DNA of 64,000 bases. It comes from Desmodus rotundus. Taxonomy: Eukaryota; Chordata; Mammalia; Chiroptera; Phyllostomidae. The notes under the pieces are model-generated. The model was not told the origin of the DNA and did no database searches. It saw nothing but the letters and a program-made list of their open reading frames with translations. This document shows positions 44,501-55,460 of this stretch, in pieces (the first letter of the stretch is position 1; every line of letters begins with the position of its first letter). The stretch is taken from the NCBI RefSeq assembly GCF_022682495.2, contig NC_071399.1, positions 7,979,342 through 8,043,341 of the forward strand, written 5' to 3'. The position numbers and the translations under genes are program-made.

Positions 44501-47460
44501 TATAAGGACACATGTCTGCAATTGTCTGCCTTGTGACTTATGTTGTGGACGGACTTTCCCCGAAGAGCATTTGTAGTCACAGAACATCTGTCCCCAGTTG
44601 ACAAGACATTTACTTACTAATTTCCTCCAGAATCATGTCCAAATTCCTCTACCTGGCCTCTGTGTTCCTGATCTCGAGCTACGGTTTGGAAAACATTAGC
44701 TAAAACCTGTACGCTGCCAGGGGCTGGTGGGTGGGCAGGTGGGTAAATAGACCATAAAGGTGCAGTGCTCTCCAACAATGTGAGTTGGGCTCATCTCCTC
44801 ACTGATCCACCTACAGACACGTTCCTACTTCCTCGTGTATTATGTTATGAATAATATTATCTACTTTTAGCTTAGTTTTGCTTTTTTTTTTTTGGAGTGT
44901 GTGTGTATTTAAATACCAATGTAACACCTACTCATTTTAAAATATAAAAACAAATACAGAGCAGGATACAACAAAATGTCAAACTCTTTACCGGGTCTTC
45001 TCAAGTGCACTCACCAATGGTAATGCCTCCTAATTGCTTGGATCTTAGCAGAAAGCAGGTGGTGATTGAAGACAGTTTAATGAAGGCACTATTTACAAAG
45101 GAGTGGGCAGAGTTCAGAGACTCTCCCTGGGACAGTGAAGCATCCTGGAGCTGGCAGTGGCAGGGGCTCCGTTACAACTGTGCTGGACCTCCAGGAGCAA
45201 AGTCAGGGGAGGCTGTCCACCCAGCAAGACCGGCCATCGTAGAGAAGGGCCTGCTGGGGAACCACGGCCTTGAGGAGAGGAATACTACTGCCCATCCCAG
45301 GACCTGACCAGGAAGAGCTGAGGTTATAAAGTACCCCATTCTCTCTCTGCTCTCTCTGCCAATTTATGCCATTGGCCAGCTCTCACTGGGACTAAGTGGG
45401 CAAGAGAGCCTGCTGACAGCTGGGCTCTCGGGTGGACAGCAGGGGAGGGGAGGATGGAGCAGAAATGAAAGAAGTCCATCAGGTAGTGCAGGTAGCTTCC
45501 CCACAGGCTCGGGACAGCCCATACTTTTGCAGATTCCCTGGGTTTCCTCTCGGTGCAGAGGCAGCCTCTGGGGAGGATGATCCCTGAAAGTGGAGGGCTG
45601 GCAGGGCGGATAAGCGCCTGGGGATCTGAGCCTCCCAAACGGAGTCTCTAGCCACAAAAGGGCAGATCTGAGCAACAGATGTTGCCTGTGGCGCTGTTTT
45701 AATATACAGAGTCTGACTCATCAAATCCAGGTGGTAATCACTTAGATCCTTGGGCCACTGAGCAAAGACTTATGGAAGAGCACTTAGCTCTTAAGTGGTG
45801 CAGGACAAAACAGGGAAGCATATCCCTTGTGGGTTACACAACGCTGGGACTCGTCCGACTGTCTTCAGAACCGGCATTGCTTTTGATCAGCTATAACCCC
45901 TCCCCCAACGTCGCCATGTTGTAATGATGGTAGAGATACTGGGCAATTCGGTGTAGATGCCGGACGGTGCCCCAATTATGGTCAAGGAGGCTTATTTTAT
46001 TTTCAATGTATTGTTTTTAATTTTACCCATGGAATTGGCTAGGATAGACTTAGAGGCGTTAGTGATTTACAGCATGGACCACACAACCCTAGGGTGGAGT
46101 TCAAGGACTTAGGAGGTGGCAGCGTGCCAATAGAGAAATCACATTTTCATAGAAAGCATTAAACTACCTCATTTTTTAAAAAAGAGGACATCTATATTTT
46201 TCATCTGAAACAAATAAATGTTTAGAAGTTAATTACTCCATCTTGAATCATCAAGTAGAGCCAACTTTCTATAACAGTCTTCTAAACTCTTTGGTTAGTC
46301 ACATTTCTAACGTCATTAAGTGGAAAACAGCCTAAGAATCTAATTTTATTTATAATTGAATGCCCAATACAGATGTTTTGAAGTTGTGCTTTTTACAAAT
46401 ACAACATGAAATAGATCACTAAGCTTTCTCTTGTGAATGACTGTGTTTCTGCCTTTTAAAATCTGCAAGTTTCCGATAACAGTTTTCTGATTAACCAGAG
46501 CGTTTTCCTAAAACTTTCTATTTTTAACTGGCCTTCCCCTTCCCTCAGAGACCTGCCACCTGCATGGACCTCGCGGCGGGAGGCCTCTCCACTGGAGAGT
46601 ACTCGCTTTGGGCAAGTCGGCAGGGTCCTAGCAGGTTATAATTTCCACCACCGGGGGTCTCAGACACTGAGCCTCCACTTCCTCATTTGGAGGAGGCACC
46701 ATCAAGGATCAAGGGTAGAACTTGGCAAGTAGATCTAAAAAAATCAATAGATAATGAACTGATTCCATTCCGGTGAGTGGGAGAAAATAGACATAGTGTT
46801 TGTTCTGTCACGTTGTTTTGTTATTAACAGCAGCTATTAGTATTTCACACGAAAGAGCAGCAAGATGTTACATATGCTCGTCTACATACATATGAAATTC
46901 AGGACAGTATAGTACATATTAGAGCAGGAGTTTCTGTGCTTCTCCCCTCACCACAGCCCTCTTAGGGGGGGTGCCGTTTACGTGAGGGACACCAGCCCTG
47001 TGAGAGTGTGAGCGAAACACACAGATCCTGGCTGGGTAGCTGTGACTCTACCCCTTTTCTCTCATCTAAGAAAGCCTAGCAGGCAAAGGAATGACAGTAA
47101 ACTTACTGGAGGAATGATGAGTCTACCCTAATCGAAAATAAATAAAAGGAATCAATCCCTAGCTGATACTCTATCATTAATAAGCATTTTCTTCGACACA
47201 CTTCCCAGGCATACTCACTCACCGGTAGGTAGGCCACGTCCCTTAGGCTGGAAAGTGCTGTGTTCACTGCATCAACTTCATACCGTAAGTACCTGTCTTT
47301 CTGTTGTTAGCTCCACAGTACCCACTATGAAGTCTTACCCCATTCTAATGTCCCCGTACTGAGACCCTCCTTCCTCTTATCCCCCTGCCCGTTCTGACCT
47401 CCAGTGAGGAGAGTGCCTGCTTCAATCATGGTGTGATTTCCTTTTGGGGGCATGATTGGT
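41540..47460. other. Intergenic stretch, mostly unassigned
   Basis: Nearly 6 kb with a (GT)n repeat at 43060-43084 and no coding evidence. The part at 45060-45320 has a vague LTR look that I could not confirm. The AT-rich block at 46140-46540 shows no repeat signature. Confidence 0.45.
43060..43084 (+). repeat. (GT)n microsatellite
   Basis: About twelve uninterrupted TG units. Confidence 0.95.
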
Positions 47461-47464
47461 CTGT

Positions 47465-47580
47465 CTCCTCTTACAAACCGTAAGCTTCCCCCAAGTAAGG
47501 ACTATATCATGTTTATTTCTCTGTGTCTGGTACTCAGCCGCTGCCTAGTATGCAATAGTTGTCTGACGCATGATTGCTAA
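47465..47580 (+). repeat. L2/MIR-type 3' end relic
   Basis: The text accgtaagcttcccccaag, actatatcatgtttatttct, ctgtgtctggtactcagc and ctagtatgcaatagttgtc follows the L2 3'-end pattern of 'gtaagctcc...tctgtttctcactgtatcccc...cagtgcctagcacatagtagg'. It is diverged. Confidence 0.45.
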
Positions 47581-49590
47581 GGAACAGGAGCAAGATGTAT
47601 CAACTTCCAATCATTCGGTTAAGGCCTGAGGTGCGCGTGCTAATGACGTGGGCATCCAGTATTGTAAAACAATTCGTGAAAAAAGACAATGGTTTGGTGG
47701 AGCTGATGGAAGTTTTGTTCAAGTAAAAATGAGCTTTAGCATGAAATTTGGGGTGTGTTGAGCTGGGTTTACAATAATGAGCAGGAAAAGAGTGAAATAT
47801 TTCAGTGGGAAAAAATATTACTATAGACTGGTTTCTATTCTTAATTGCTTCCACGCACAGCTCCAGGAATTGAACATGAGCGAGCCACTGACAGGAACAT
47901 AAGACCAAAAAATACATATATTTTGCACACTGTTCTTTGGAAACTGGGTTTGGGCTGGGACGGGCTTCTGCCATCATAAGTGAGCGGCCATGGCCCGTGT
48001 CCCGGGAAGGCCAGAGTCTGGGGTCGGGGTGGGGGCATGTCTGGGTGACTCTCAGCAGACGCATTATTCAGAAGGATCTCCAGAACCAGTTAGAATTCAT
48101 TTTTAGGTTACATGAAAGGCCTTAATCATGGTGGCGATATTCAACTCTGTCCTAGAAAGATTAATTCTTTGAGGAAAACCGAGTGTAGGATCTGGGAGCA
48201 CTGTCAAAACGTGCTCCCTGGAAGCAAAATCAGGGTAGGCCTGGACTCAGCTAAGCGTCTTGGTAGGATGTGGGGAGAAGTGAAGCACCTGTGTGATGTA
48301 CTTTTCCAGCCTTTTCAACATCAAGTTAATTCTCAGCCACAGGATGTAGCCAATGGGCTCAAGTAAGTGGTTCGCACGTGTGTGGTTACGATGACTGGAG
48401 GGCCACTGGCTGTTGAAGAGGAGTGGAGGGGGCCTGGCGGTGTGTTTTTATTATTCATCTGGGACGAGCAATGACAGACATGCAATTCACGGTGTCGACA
48501 ATCACGTCATTCCTTCCAGCTGGTGGGCAGGCCTGCAGTCACAAGCATCAGCCAAAGTCACTGCTTCTGCACACGTGTGTCACACAATGGAGGGTGTAGG
48601 TGGTCACCCTGAGAGAATCCTTTACGAGGCCCTAAGTTAGAGCAAGCGATGACTGCTTGGTTGTAGACACGACGTGGAAGTCCTGGTCTCCTGCTGCAGC
48701 GAGATCTTCCCGAGCGGTTTGTTTCTGACAGGTGAGTCGACGGGGGCCTCGAATTAGGATGGACGTAAGGGTCCAAATCCACCTCCGAGGCTCGTGATAT
48801 AAAAACAACAGCAGGACTTCCTTTTTTCTTTACAAAAGTTGACTTTCTATAGATGCCACAGTCAGGATGTCATTGAAATACTGCTTCCTGCTTGGATTCT
48901 TACACATTAGACTTTCACAGGAAGCACGCGTGTACCGCAAGAGCCACAGTGGTCCAATCATCTATGGCTTTGAAACCAATTACCTAAAAACTTGGTGACG
49001 AGAAATGGCTTCCGCCCAGTATGGTGACAGTTCTGTGGGTCAGGGGTTCAGGCAGGGCACAGCAGGAACGGCTCACCTCTGCTACACGAAGTTGGGAGCT
49101 TCAGCTGGGGTGACTTGAATGCCCAGAGGTGTCTGGGACAGATTGACCAGAGATATCAGCCGTGGTCCTTGGTTCTTCTATGCATGGTGTCTACTGGGCT
49201 AGGATGTTTCCTTCAGGTCTGTGGCTGGTGCCTGGGCTGGGACAGCAAGAATGCTGGGAGTCGGCCAGCCCTGCTCTCTCTGTCTCCACGTCCTCCCCTA
49301 TGGCTAGCTTGAGCTTTCCCCCAACATGACAACCTCAAGGTAATTGGACTTGTCACATGGGGGCTGGCTTCTGAGAGGCAGGAGTGAGAACTATGAGGCC
49401 AGTACGGTGTACGCCCAGAATAGCCCAGCATCACTTCAGCTCTGTTCTATTGGTCAAAGCAATTCCACGGCCTGAGTCTAAAAGTTCTTCATGCAAAAAG
49501 TTCTTAGCACGCTGCCTGGCATTTAGTGAATGGTCATGAAATGGAAATGATGACATTAATGAAGATGATAATGCAGCTGATGACAGGGAT
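47581..49590. other. Intergenic stretch
   Basis: No gene seen. Around 48950-49450 the order ttctgtgggtcaggggttc, gggcacagcaggaacggctc and cacatgggggctggcttctg resembles a common old mammalian interspersed repeat in antisense, class unresolved. Confidence 0.4.
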
Positions 49591-49607
49591 AAGACTCAAT
49601 AAAGTAG

Positions 49608-49808
49608 CCTTGGCTGATGTGGCTCAGTGGATTCAGTGCCGGCCTGTGAACCAAAGGGTTGCTGGTTCAATTCCCAGTCAGGGCACATGCCTGGGTTGTG
49701 GCCAGGTCCCCCTAGGGGGCCCAAGCGGCAACCACACAGGGATATTTCTCTTCCTCTCCTTCTCCCTCCTTTCCCCTCTCTCTAAAAATAAATAAAATCT
49801 TTTAAAAA
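49608..49808 (+). mobile_element. Ves SINE with 16-bp target-site duplication
   Basis: A sense Ves: ccttggctgatgtggctcag head, ggttgctggttcaattccc (B box), cagggcacatgcctgggttg body, and taaaaataaataaaatc tail. The duplications agactcaataaagtag (49592-49607) and agacttgataaagtag (49809-49824) differ at two positions, so it is a fairly young insertion. Confidence 0.97.
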
Positions 49809-50044
49809 AGACTTGATAAAGTAGCTCCTCATCTTAAATCCACTGAGTTCTCACTGTACAGACTCTAAGTTTGCCCTTCCTGTTCAGAAGCTCAATACTT
49901 TTTCTTATATTTGTGTGTGTGTATGAAGAACTTGCTGTCTGTGTGTGAGTGCATTCATTTAAAAGGTGCTCTTTTAATTTTATACGTTATTGCAAACATC
50001 TTAACAGTGGAACATTTCCATGATTCATTATACATATACATGGC

Positions 50045-50500
50045 CTCTAAGATGACCTCAGATGACCCCCATGCCCTTGTCTTCCTACCTTTGTGTACTC
50101 CTCTCCCTTTGAGTGGGGTTTGACTTCAGTGACTCCCTCCTAGTGAACAGAAGCAGCAGAGGTGTTGGGATATCACTTCCAAGGTTAGACTGTGATTCCT
50201 GACTCATGTGATCTAAGGGAAGCCGTCTGGCACGCTGTGGACCGCCCTGTGAAGAGGTTCACATTGCTAGGAACAGTGTGGGTCTCCGGAGAGTGAGGAA
50301 AGAAGACTGTCAGTCTGACAACCCTCGAGGAACTGAGTCCTGCCAGCAGCCACGTCTGTGAGTTTGGCAGTGAGTCCTCGAGCAGTTGAGCCTTCCGATG
50401 AGACTGCAGCCCTGGCGAGACTGCAACTTCATGAGAGACCTCGAGCCCAAAGCACCCCATTAGGCTGTGCCTGGATCCTGAGCCATATAAGACAGTGCAC
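50045..50500 (+). mobile_element. MLT1-type LTR relic, sense, truncated by Tigger1
   Basis: The landmarks tctccctttgagtggggttt, gatatcacttccaaggttag, gaactgagtcctgccagcag, gagactgcaacttcatgag and agagacctcgagcccaaagc are in MLT1 order. It stops before the LTR 3' end where Tigger1 sequence takes over. Non-coding; no viral genes adjoin. Confidence 0.68.
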
Positions 50501-50599
50501 TTCAATGTGCATTTTCTCACGGCTCCACCAACAGGCCATTCCCCCATCTCTCCCCTCTCCTCTCCCTGTTCCCTGGGGCATCATATTGAAGTTAGGCCA

Positions 50600-52371
50600 G
50601 TTGATAGCCCTACCATGGCCTCTAGATGACCAAGTGAAGAGTCACGTCTCTCACTTTAAGCTTAGTGAGGAAGGCATGGCCAAGGCCAACACAGGCCAAA
50701 AGCTAGGCCTCCTGTGCCCCCAGAATGAGCCAAACAGTGACTCGAGTTGTGAATACAAAGGAAACAATTTTGAAATTAAAAGTGCTACTCCAGCGAACAC
50801 AGGAATGATAAGAAAGCAAAACAGCCTGGTTGCTGACACGGAGAGAGTTTTAGTGGTTTGGATAGAAGTGCAACCAGCCACACGACATTCCCTGAAGCCA
50901 AAGTCTAATCCAGAGTCGGGCCCTAACTGTCTTCAATTCTGTGAAGGCCGAGAGAAGTGAGGACGCTGCGGAAGGAGAGTCTGAAGCTGGCTGGGTTTGG
51001 TTCATGAGGTGCGGGGACAGAAGTTGTCTCCATAACATCGCACTGCCAGGTGGAGCAGCAGGTGCTGAGGGAGAAGCTGCAGCCAGTTACCCAGAAGGTC
51101 TAGCAAAGATAATTGCTGAAGGTGGTTACTGTAAACAATATATTTTCAGTGTAGACGGGGCAGACTTGCACTGGAAGAAGATGCCGTTGAGGACTTTCAT
51201 AGCCAGAGAGGAAAAGTCGATGCCCAGCTTCAAGCCTTCAAAGGACAGGCTGACTCTTGTTAGGGGCTGAGGCACCTGGGGAGTGTAAGCTGAAGCCAAT
51301 GCTTGTTCAGCATTCTGAAAATGCTGGGGCCCTCAGGAATTGTGCGAAATCTCCTCTGCCTGTGCTCTATGAAGGGAAAAACAAATATAATGTGGTTTAC
51401 TGAATATTTTAAACCCACTGTTGAGACCCACTGCTCAGACAAAAAGATTCCTTTCAAAATATTACTGCTCATTAACATTGTAACAATTACTGCTAATACA
51501 ACACCCAATCTGCAGCCCATGGATCAAGGAGCAATCTTGACTTCGACGTTTTATTATTTAAGAAATACAGTTCGTGAGCCTATAGCTGCCATAGATAGAG
51601 GTCACTCTGATGGATCTGGGCAAAGGGCATAAAAAACCCTCTGGAAAGGATTCACCACTCCAGGTGCCTTTAAGAACATTGGTGAGTCATGAGGAGAGGT
51701 CAAAATATCTACATTAACAGGAGTTTGGAAGAAGTGGATTGCAGCCCTCGTGGATGACTTTGACGGGTTCAGGCCTTCAGTGGAGGAAGCAGCCACAGGT
51801 GTGCAGGTGGGTGGGCATAGCGAGGGGACCGGGATGGGAACTGCAGCCTCCAGAAGTGAGCGGATTGCAGGGAACCAGAATGGGAACTGCAGCCTCCAGA
51901 AGTGAGCAGATTGCAGGGAACCGGAATGGGAACTGCAGCCTCCAGATGTGAGCGGATTGCAGGGGTCTCAAGATCACACTGCAGCCGGAGGAGTCGCGTC
52001 TGTGGACGAGCAAAGAAAGTGGTTTCCTGGGACGGAATCTGTTCCTGCTGAAGGTGCTGTGAGGACAGATGAGATGAGAAAGCAGGATTTAGAATATCAC
52101 ATAAACTCAGTTCGTAAAGCAGCAGCAGGGTGTAAGAGGCTCGACTCCAGTTTTGAAAGAAGTTCTACCAGGTGAGACGCTGTCCCCTAGCATCGCATGC
52201 TGCAGAGAAATCGTTCGTGAAAGGAAGAGCCAGCGCATGTGGCAAACTTCATCGTTGTCTTATTTTAAGAAATTGCCACCCCAGCCTTCAGTACCCGCAG
52301 CCCCGATTAGTCAGCAGCCAGTTACCCTGAGGCAAGAGCCTCCACCAGCACCACCATCAGAGACTCACTGA
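50600..52371 (+). pseudogene. Tigger1 transposase pseudogene (TIGD1-related)
   Basis: Peptide blocks follow the Tigger1 transposase order across shifting frames: a KLSEEGMAKA... start, IKSATPANTGMIRKQNSL, then [69 protein letters not shown], and YFKKLPPQP near the C-terminus. The order corresponds to the N-terminal DNA-binding region, the DDE domain and the tail. The catalytic core is damaged: the stretch with the second aspartate and the following peptide is largely deleted at about 51480. A 46-bp tandem expansion disrupts 51824-51961. It is not functional. Confidence 0.92.
51824..51961 (+). repeat. 3 x 46-bp tandem repeat inside Tigger1
   Basis: Units at 51824-51869, 51870-51915 and 51916-51961 share ...atgggaactgcagcctcca... 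with a few substitutions each. The period of 46 is not a multiple of three. Confidence 0.95.
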
Positions 52372-52589
52372 AGGCTCAGATGATGGTCAGCGTTATTTTT
52401 TTTAGCAAGAAAGTATTTTTAAATTAAGGTATGCACATTTTTTAAATATAATGCTACACATTCAATGGACTACAGCATAAGGTACATATCACTTTTATAT
52501 CTGCTGGGAAACCAAACAATTTGTGTGTCCTGCTCTATTGCGATACTGTCTTTATTGAGGTACCCCACAATATCTCCAAGGTATGCCTA

Positions 52590-53226
52590 CAGAGCCCTTC
52601 TCAATGAGAAGTAAGCAAAACAGACTCTTTGTACAGAAACAAGCTTAATGAAGTTTTCCTTTTTAAAGCACAGTCGTACCTTTCCTGGTAAATTGCTGCA
52701 CCCCCTTGCCAGCAATTTACATAACGGGGAGTTGTGTAGATAACACCGGGAATCACTGGGTGTCTTGTACAGTCGGTCCACAGCACCCGATGGAGACGCG
52801 AGAGGAGAGGACCGCAGAGTTTAGGATTAGGAACCGGTGACCATTTTTCCTGCTTGACTAAGTTTTTTAAAAAGCCACTTCCAAGGGCACATCAACCAGT
52901 CAACGAATCCACTTGTTCCAGCGGGGGTGGAGCGTGGGGAGGAGCGACACTCGCAGCTCCGGAATCCTTGTCTTCCAAGTGTCGCCGCGTGTGCCCCGGG
53001 GCCTCCCGGTCTCCCTGGAGCCCCGCCACCTAAACGCACCCCTCTTCCCGCTCCCGCCACACGTGCCACCTCGACCACCTCCCACTTCGGACTGTGGGGA
53101 TTCCTCGGGCGAGTCCAGCTAGGAGGGTTCCCGGGACTCGGCGCGAACTGCCCGCCTCCTCCCGCGTCTCCGCCCCCTGCCAGGGCCGCTGGGCGCCGAG
53201 GGAGGCGAGGGTGCCGCTGCAGGAAA
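52590..53226 (+). promoter_or_regulatory. Upstream region of STOX2
   Basis: Sequence changes from AT-rich repeat DNA to CpG-dense DNA at about 52900. No TATA box is evident at a plausible distance, consistent with a CpG-island promoter with dispersed initiation. The exact start site cannot be read from the sequence. Confidence 0.5.
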
Positions 53227-53261
53227 ATGAGCGGTGCCGGGAGGGTGGCCGGCAGCTGCAG
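53227..53261 (+). other. Candidate upstream ORF start / 5'UTR exon end of STOX2
   Basis: An ATG with good context (aaaATGa) opens a short frame. If the transcript is unspliced here, it ends after 12 codons at the TAA inside gtaag. If the candidate intron 53262-53400 is removed, it extends to 28 codons and ends at 53452, before the main ATG. Prediction only. Confidence 0.35.
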
Positions 53262-53475
53262 GTAAGCGCGCCTGACCTCCCTCGGGCGGAGCGGGCTGCG
53301 CCCAGGGGCTGCGTGGGGCGTCCCGGGCGGCCGGAGCGCAGGGTGGGGGGCGCGGTCCGTCCCGGACTGGGGGCACTAACGCTCGTGGCTTGTCGCGTAG
53401 GGACGTGCCCGCGGCTGTCCCCGGGAGCGGCGGGAGGCGGCGGCTGCCGTGAGCAGGGTCCCGCGGCGGGCGCCG

Positions 53476-53839
53476 ATGCCTCCGAAGATGGAGAAGTTTC
53501 TGCAAATCGCGCCCCACTCTCTGGCCATCGTCCTGGGCCCGGCCGAGGGTCCCGCGGGGGCGAGATCCCGGGCCGGCCAGCCCGCGCCTACGGCGCAGCC
53601 CCGGCAGCTCGCCCGGCACCACATCGGCTACGAGATCTTCGCCGACTTCAAAGCCGAGAACATGCAGCACTTCTGGAACAAGAAGGTCACGGCTGCGGTG
53701 GCCGAGACCTTCTTCCTGGGCTGGATCGACGAGCAGGTCCTGCTGATCCAGGGCAAAGAGGAGCATCTGGAGGTGCTGCGCGAGGGCTGGACGCGCCGGG
53801 CGCTGCGGCCTCCCTCGGGCTTCCACATCCGCTGCCTCG
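53476..53839 (+). CDS. STOX2: STOX2 first coding exon (long N-terminal isoform)
   Basis: This exon encodes the N-terminal 121 residues of a storkhead-box 2 isoform. From MEKFLQIAPHSLAIVLGP to GWTRRALRPPSGFHIRCL it parallels the start of its paralogue STOX1, including the FWN...W...LRPP.GF.IR pattern. The exon ends in phase 1 with donor gtgagt at 53840. The known next exon resumes with a glycine codon and DVSPI, so the joint fits. The first in-frame ATG (53476, MPPK) has poor context (C at -3, C at +4). The ATG at 53488 has A at -3 and G at +4 and would start the protein MEKFL as in STOX1-like alignment; it may be the main start. STOX proteins are winged-helix, forkhead-related DNA-binding regulators. 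The storkhead box itself is encoded further downstream, outside the window. Confidence 0.93.
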
Positions 53840-55224
53840 GTGAGTCCGGCCGCCGAGGGGACCCGCCCCACCCCGCCCCGAGCGCGCCGCGGGGCCCGGG
53901 GCCCCAGGAAGCCCCGGCCTCTCCCCTGGGCGCCGCGCCTCCCTCCTGCTCCGCGCCCGGCCGGGGGAGGGGCCGGCGGCCCTCCGCGAGCGCCGGATTG
54001 GGGGACAGACTGGCAGCTGTAGCCGGGGACTGTACCCTCCCCACACGCCACCCGGCCGGCCCGCGGAGCCTCCCTGGCGGCGGGGCGGTGCCAGGGGCTG
54101 GCCAGGTAGGCGGCAGCGGTGGCGCGCGAGGCGCGGCGGGTCTGCGGCCGCTCGGGGGTTAGCGAGTGGCACCTTTTCCGCAGAGATCAGGCCGGGGGAG
54201 TGTGTGCGAGAGGGAGAGACGCCGAGAGAGAGGATTCAGGTAGCATCAGGTGGCTGCGGGTTCTACCGCGGGAGGCGGCGGCGGGCAGCTGGGGTGCGCT
54301 GCGGGCCCCCGGGACGTCCTTCCGGGGATGCGTCTGGCTGCACCCGGGCGGTTGCCTTTTAAGCACCGACATTCCTGTGCGAGGCAGGGCTGTGGATTTC
54401 GTTCTCAGTATCCTGCCTCCAGGACGCCTTTCTGCGGGTCATTTGTGTGCTGAAGGAGGGAGGGACAGGAGGAGGACGGGAAAGTCCGATTCTCAACGGA
54501 AGACAAAACAGGGTACCTGGGACCAGGGCCTGATAGGGGATGTTCCGTCGCGCACCTGGTGCTTGGCTAGCTGTTTGTTATTGCTGTATATGTTTTTCTT
54601 AGTCCCGTGTGCATCTCTTTTACAACATACTTTTTAGTTTTGTGCCGTGGGCACAGTGGCTAAACGCATATACAGAAAGAGTGTTTTATGAAACGATTTC
54701 AAGGAAGAAAGCATTCTTTTTAGTCCCAAGGTTTAGAAATACTTCCAGGACATGTTGGGAGGAGGTCAAAAGTGCAAAAGCTAGGAGACTGTAAAGCCGC
54801 CTTTTTCGTCGCTCCTGCTCCGTGGCCTTCCTCTGAAGGACTGGCTTTCACTTGCTCGTGTGTCTTCCCCTATGCAGACGGCAAATTTATAGCATTTTAA
54901 ACATTTTGTTGGGTTTTGTCTGTTTCTGCCTAGCGGAAACCTTTACAAAGCTTCCGGTGAACTCAACAGACAAAAAAGTGGTGAGGCTTGTATCCTGTTT
55001 ATTTCATAACCTGTGCTGAATTTCAAAAGGCGCCTTAATTTTGTCCTTTATTGACTTTAGCAAAACCTCAATGGCGTCCCTGTAACTAAGCCACCTTGGT
55101 GAAGGGGCCGAGATTGACGTGTCTGGGAAAGACTGCCACTCAGGAGGAAGTAAGGCCACAGGCTGTCCTTGGTGTGCATGCTACACATTGCGATGTAATA
55201 GTTTTCTTTTAAAACGGGTGTCAC

Positions 55225-55460
55225 GCTTATGTTTTACTTTCTGTTTTGGCAAATGTCAAACACATACAAAAACACTCTAATCCAACAATATATTGAAGCC
55301 CTGTGTACCCTTTCTCCAGTGCCAAGGTTTATCAGCACATGGCCAGTCCTTTTTCATCTGTATTTTCCTGTCCCCTCCACCAGTCTGAAGTCCCAGACAT
55401 GATAGCAATATCCGATTTGTAAATACTTCAGTGGCTTGTATTTGCTTTCATTTTAGCAGA
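55225..55460 (-). mobile_element. Old LINE-like fragment, antisense
   Basis: The text gcaaatgtcaaacacatac, gtaccctttctccagtgcc, ttatcagcacatggccagtc, agtcccagacatgatagc and tttgtaaatacttcagtgg matches the same antisense LINE-like series seen at 14055 and 21545. Confidence 0.5.

Larger units (their letters stand above)
50570..52589 (+). mobile_element. Tigger1 (pogo/TcMar) DNA transposon, decayed
   Basis: About 2 kb of continuous similarity to Tigger1, from the sequence just before its transposase start to the characteristic right end. That end includes ctgggaaaccaaacaatttg, tattgcgatactgtctttattgagg and atctccaaggtatgcct. The left terminal repeat is not identified, so the 5' boundary is approximate. 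In the middle part (51250-51500) stretches of the consensus are missing. Confidence 0.92.
52920..54350. promoter_or_regulatory. CpG island over the STOX2 5' end
   Basis: Dense CpG dinucleotides and high GC content run over about 1.4 kb, against a CpG-poor surround. The coding exon sits centrally at 53476-53839. This is the only extended CpG-dense block in the window and marks the STOX2 promoter. Confidence 0.85.

Noticed and set aside
45060..45320. LTR-like impression (tttaatgaaggcactatttacaaag...)
   Set aside because: It resembles the antisense of some ERVL-type LTRs, but I could not align enough landmarks to support a family or borders.
48950..49450. Possible old DNA or LTR repeat in antisense
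   Set aside because: Landmarks such as ttctgtgggtcaggggttc look repeat-derived, but I cannot assign a class, so it is only noted in the stretch description.
53119..54051. 310-codon minus-strand frame across the STOX2 CpG island
   Set aside because: It is the shadow of the CpG-rich STOX2 exon and flanks. Arginine/proline/glycine/alanine composition is what CpG-dense DNA gives in any frame.
53840..54162. Reading frame continuing from STOX2 exon 1 past the donor
   Set aside because: The frame stays open only by CpG-rich composition. The gtgagt donor and the phase match to the known next exon show that the exon stops at 53839.
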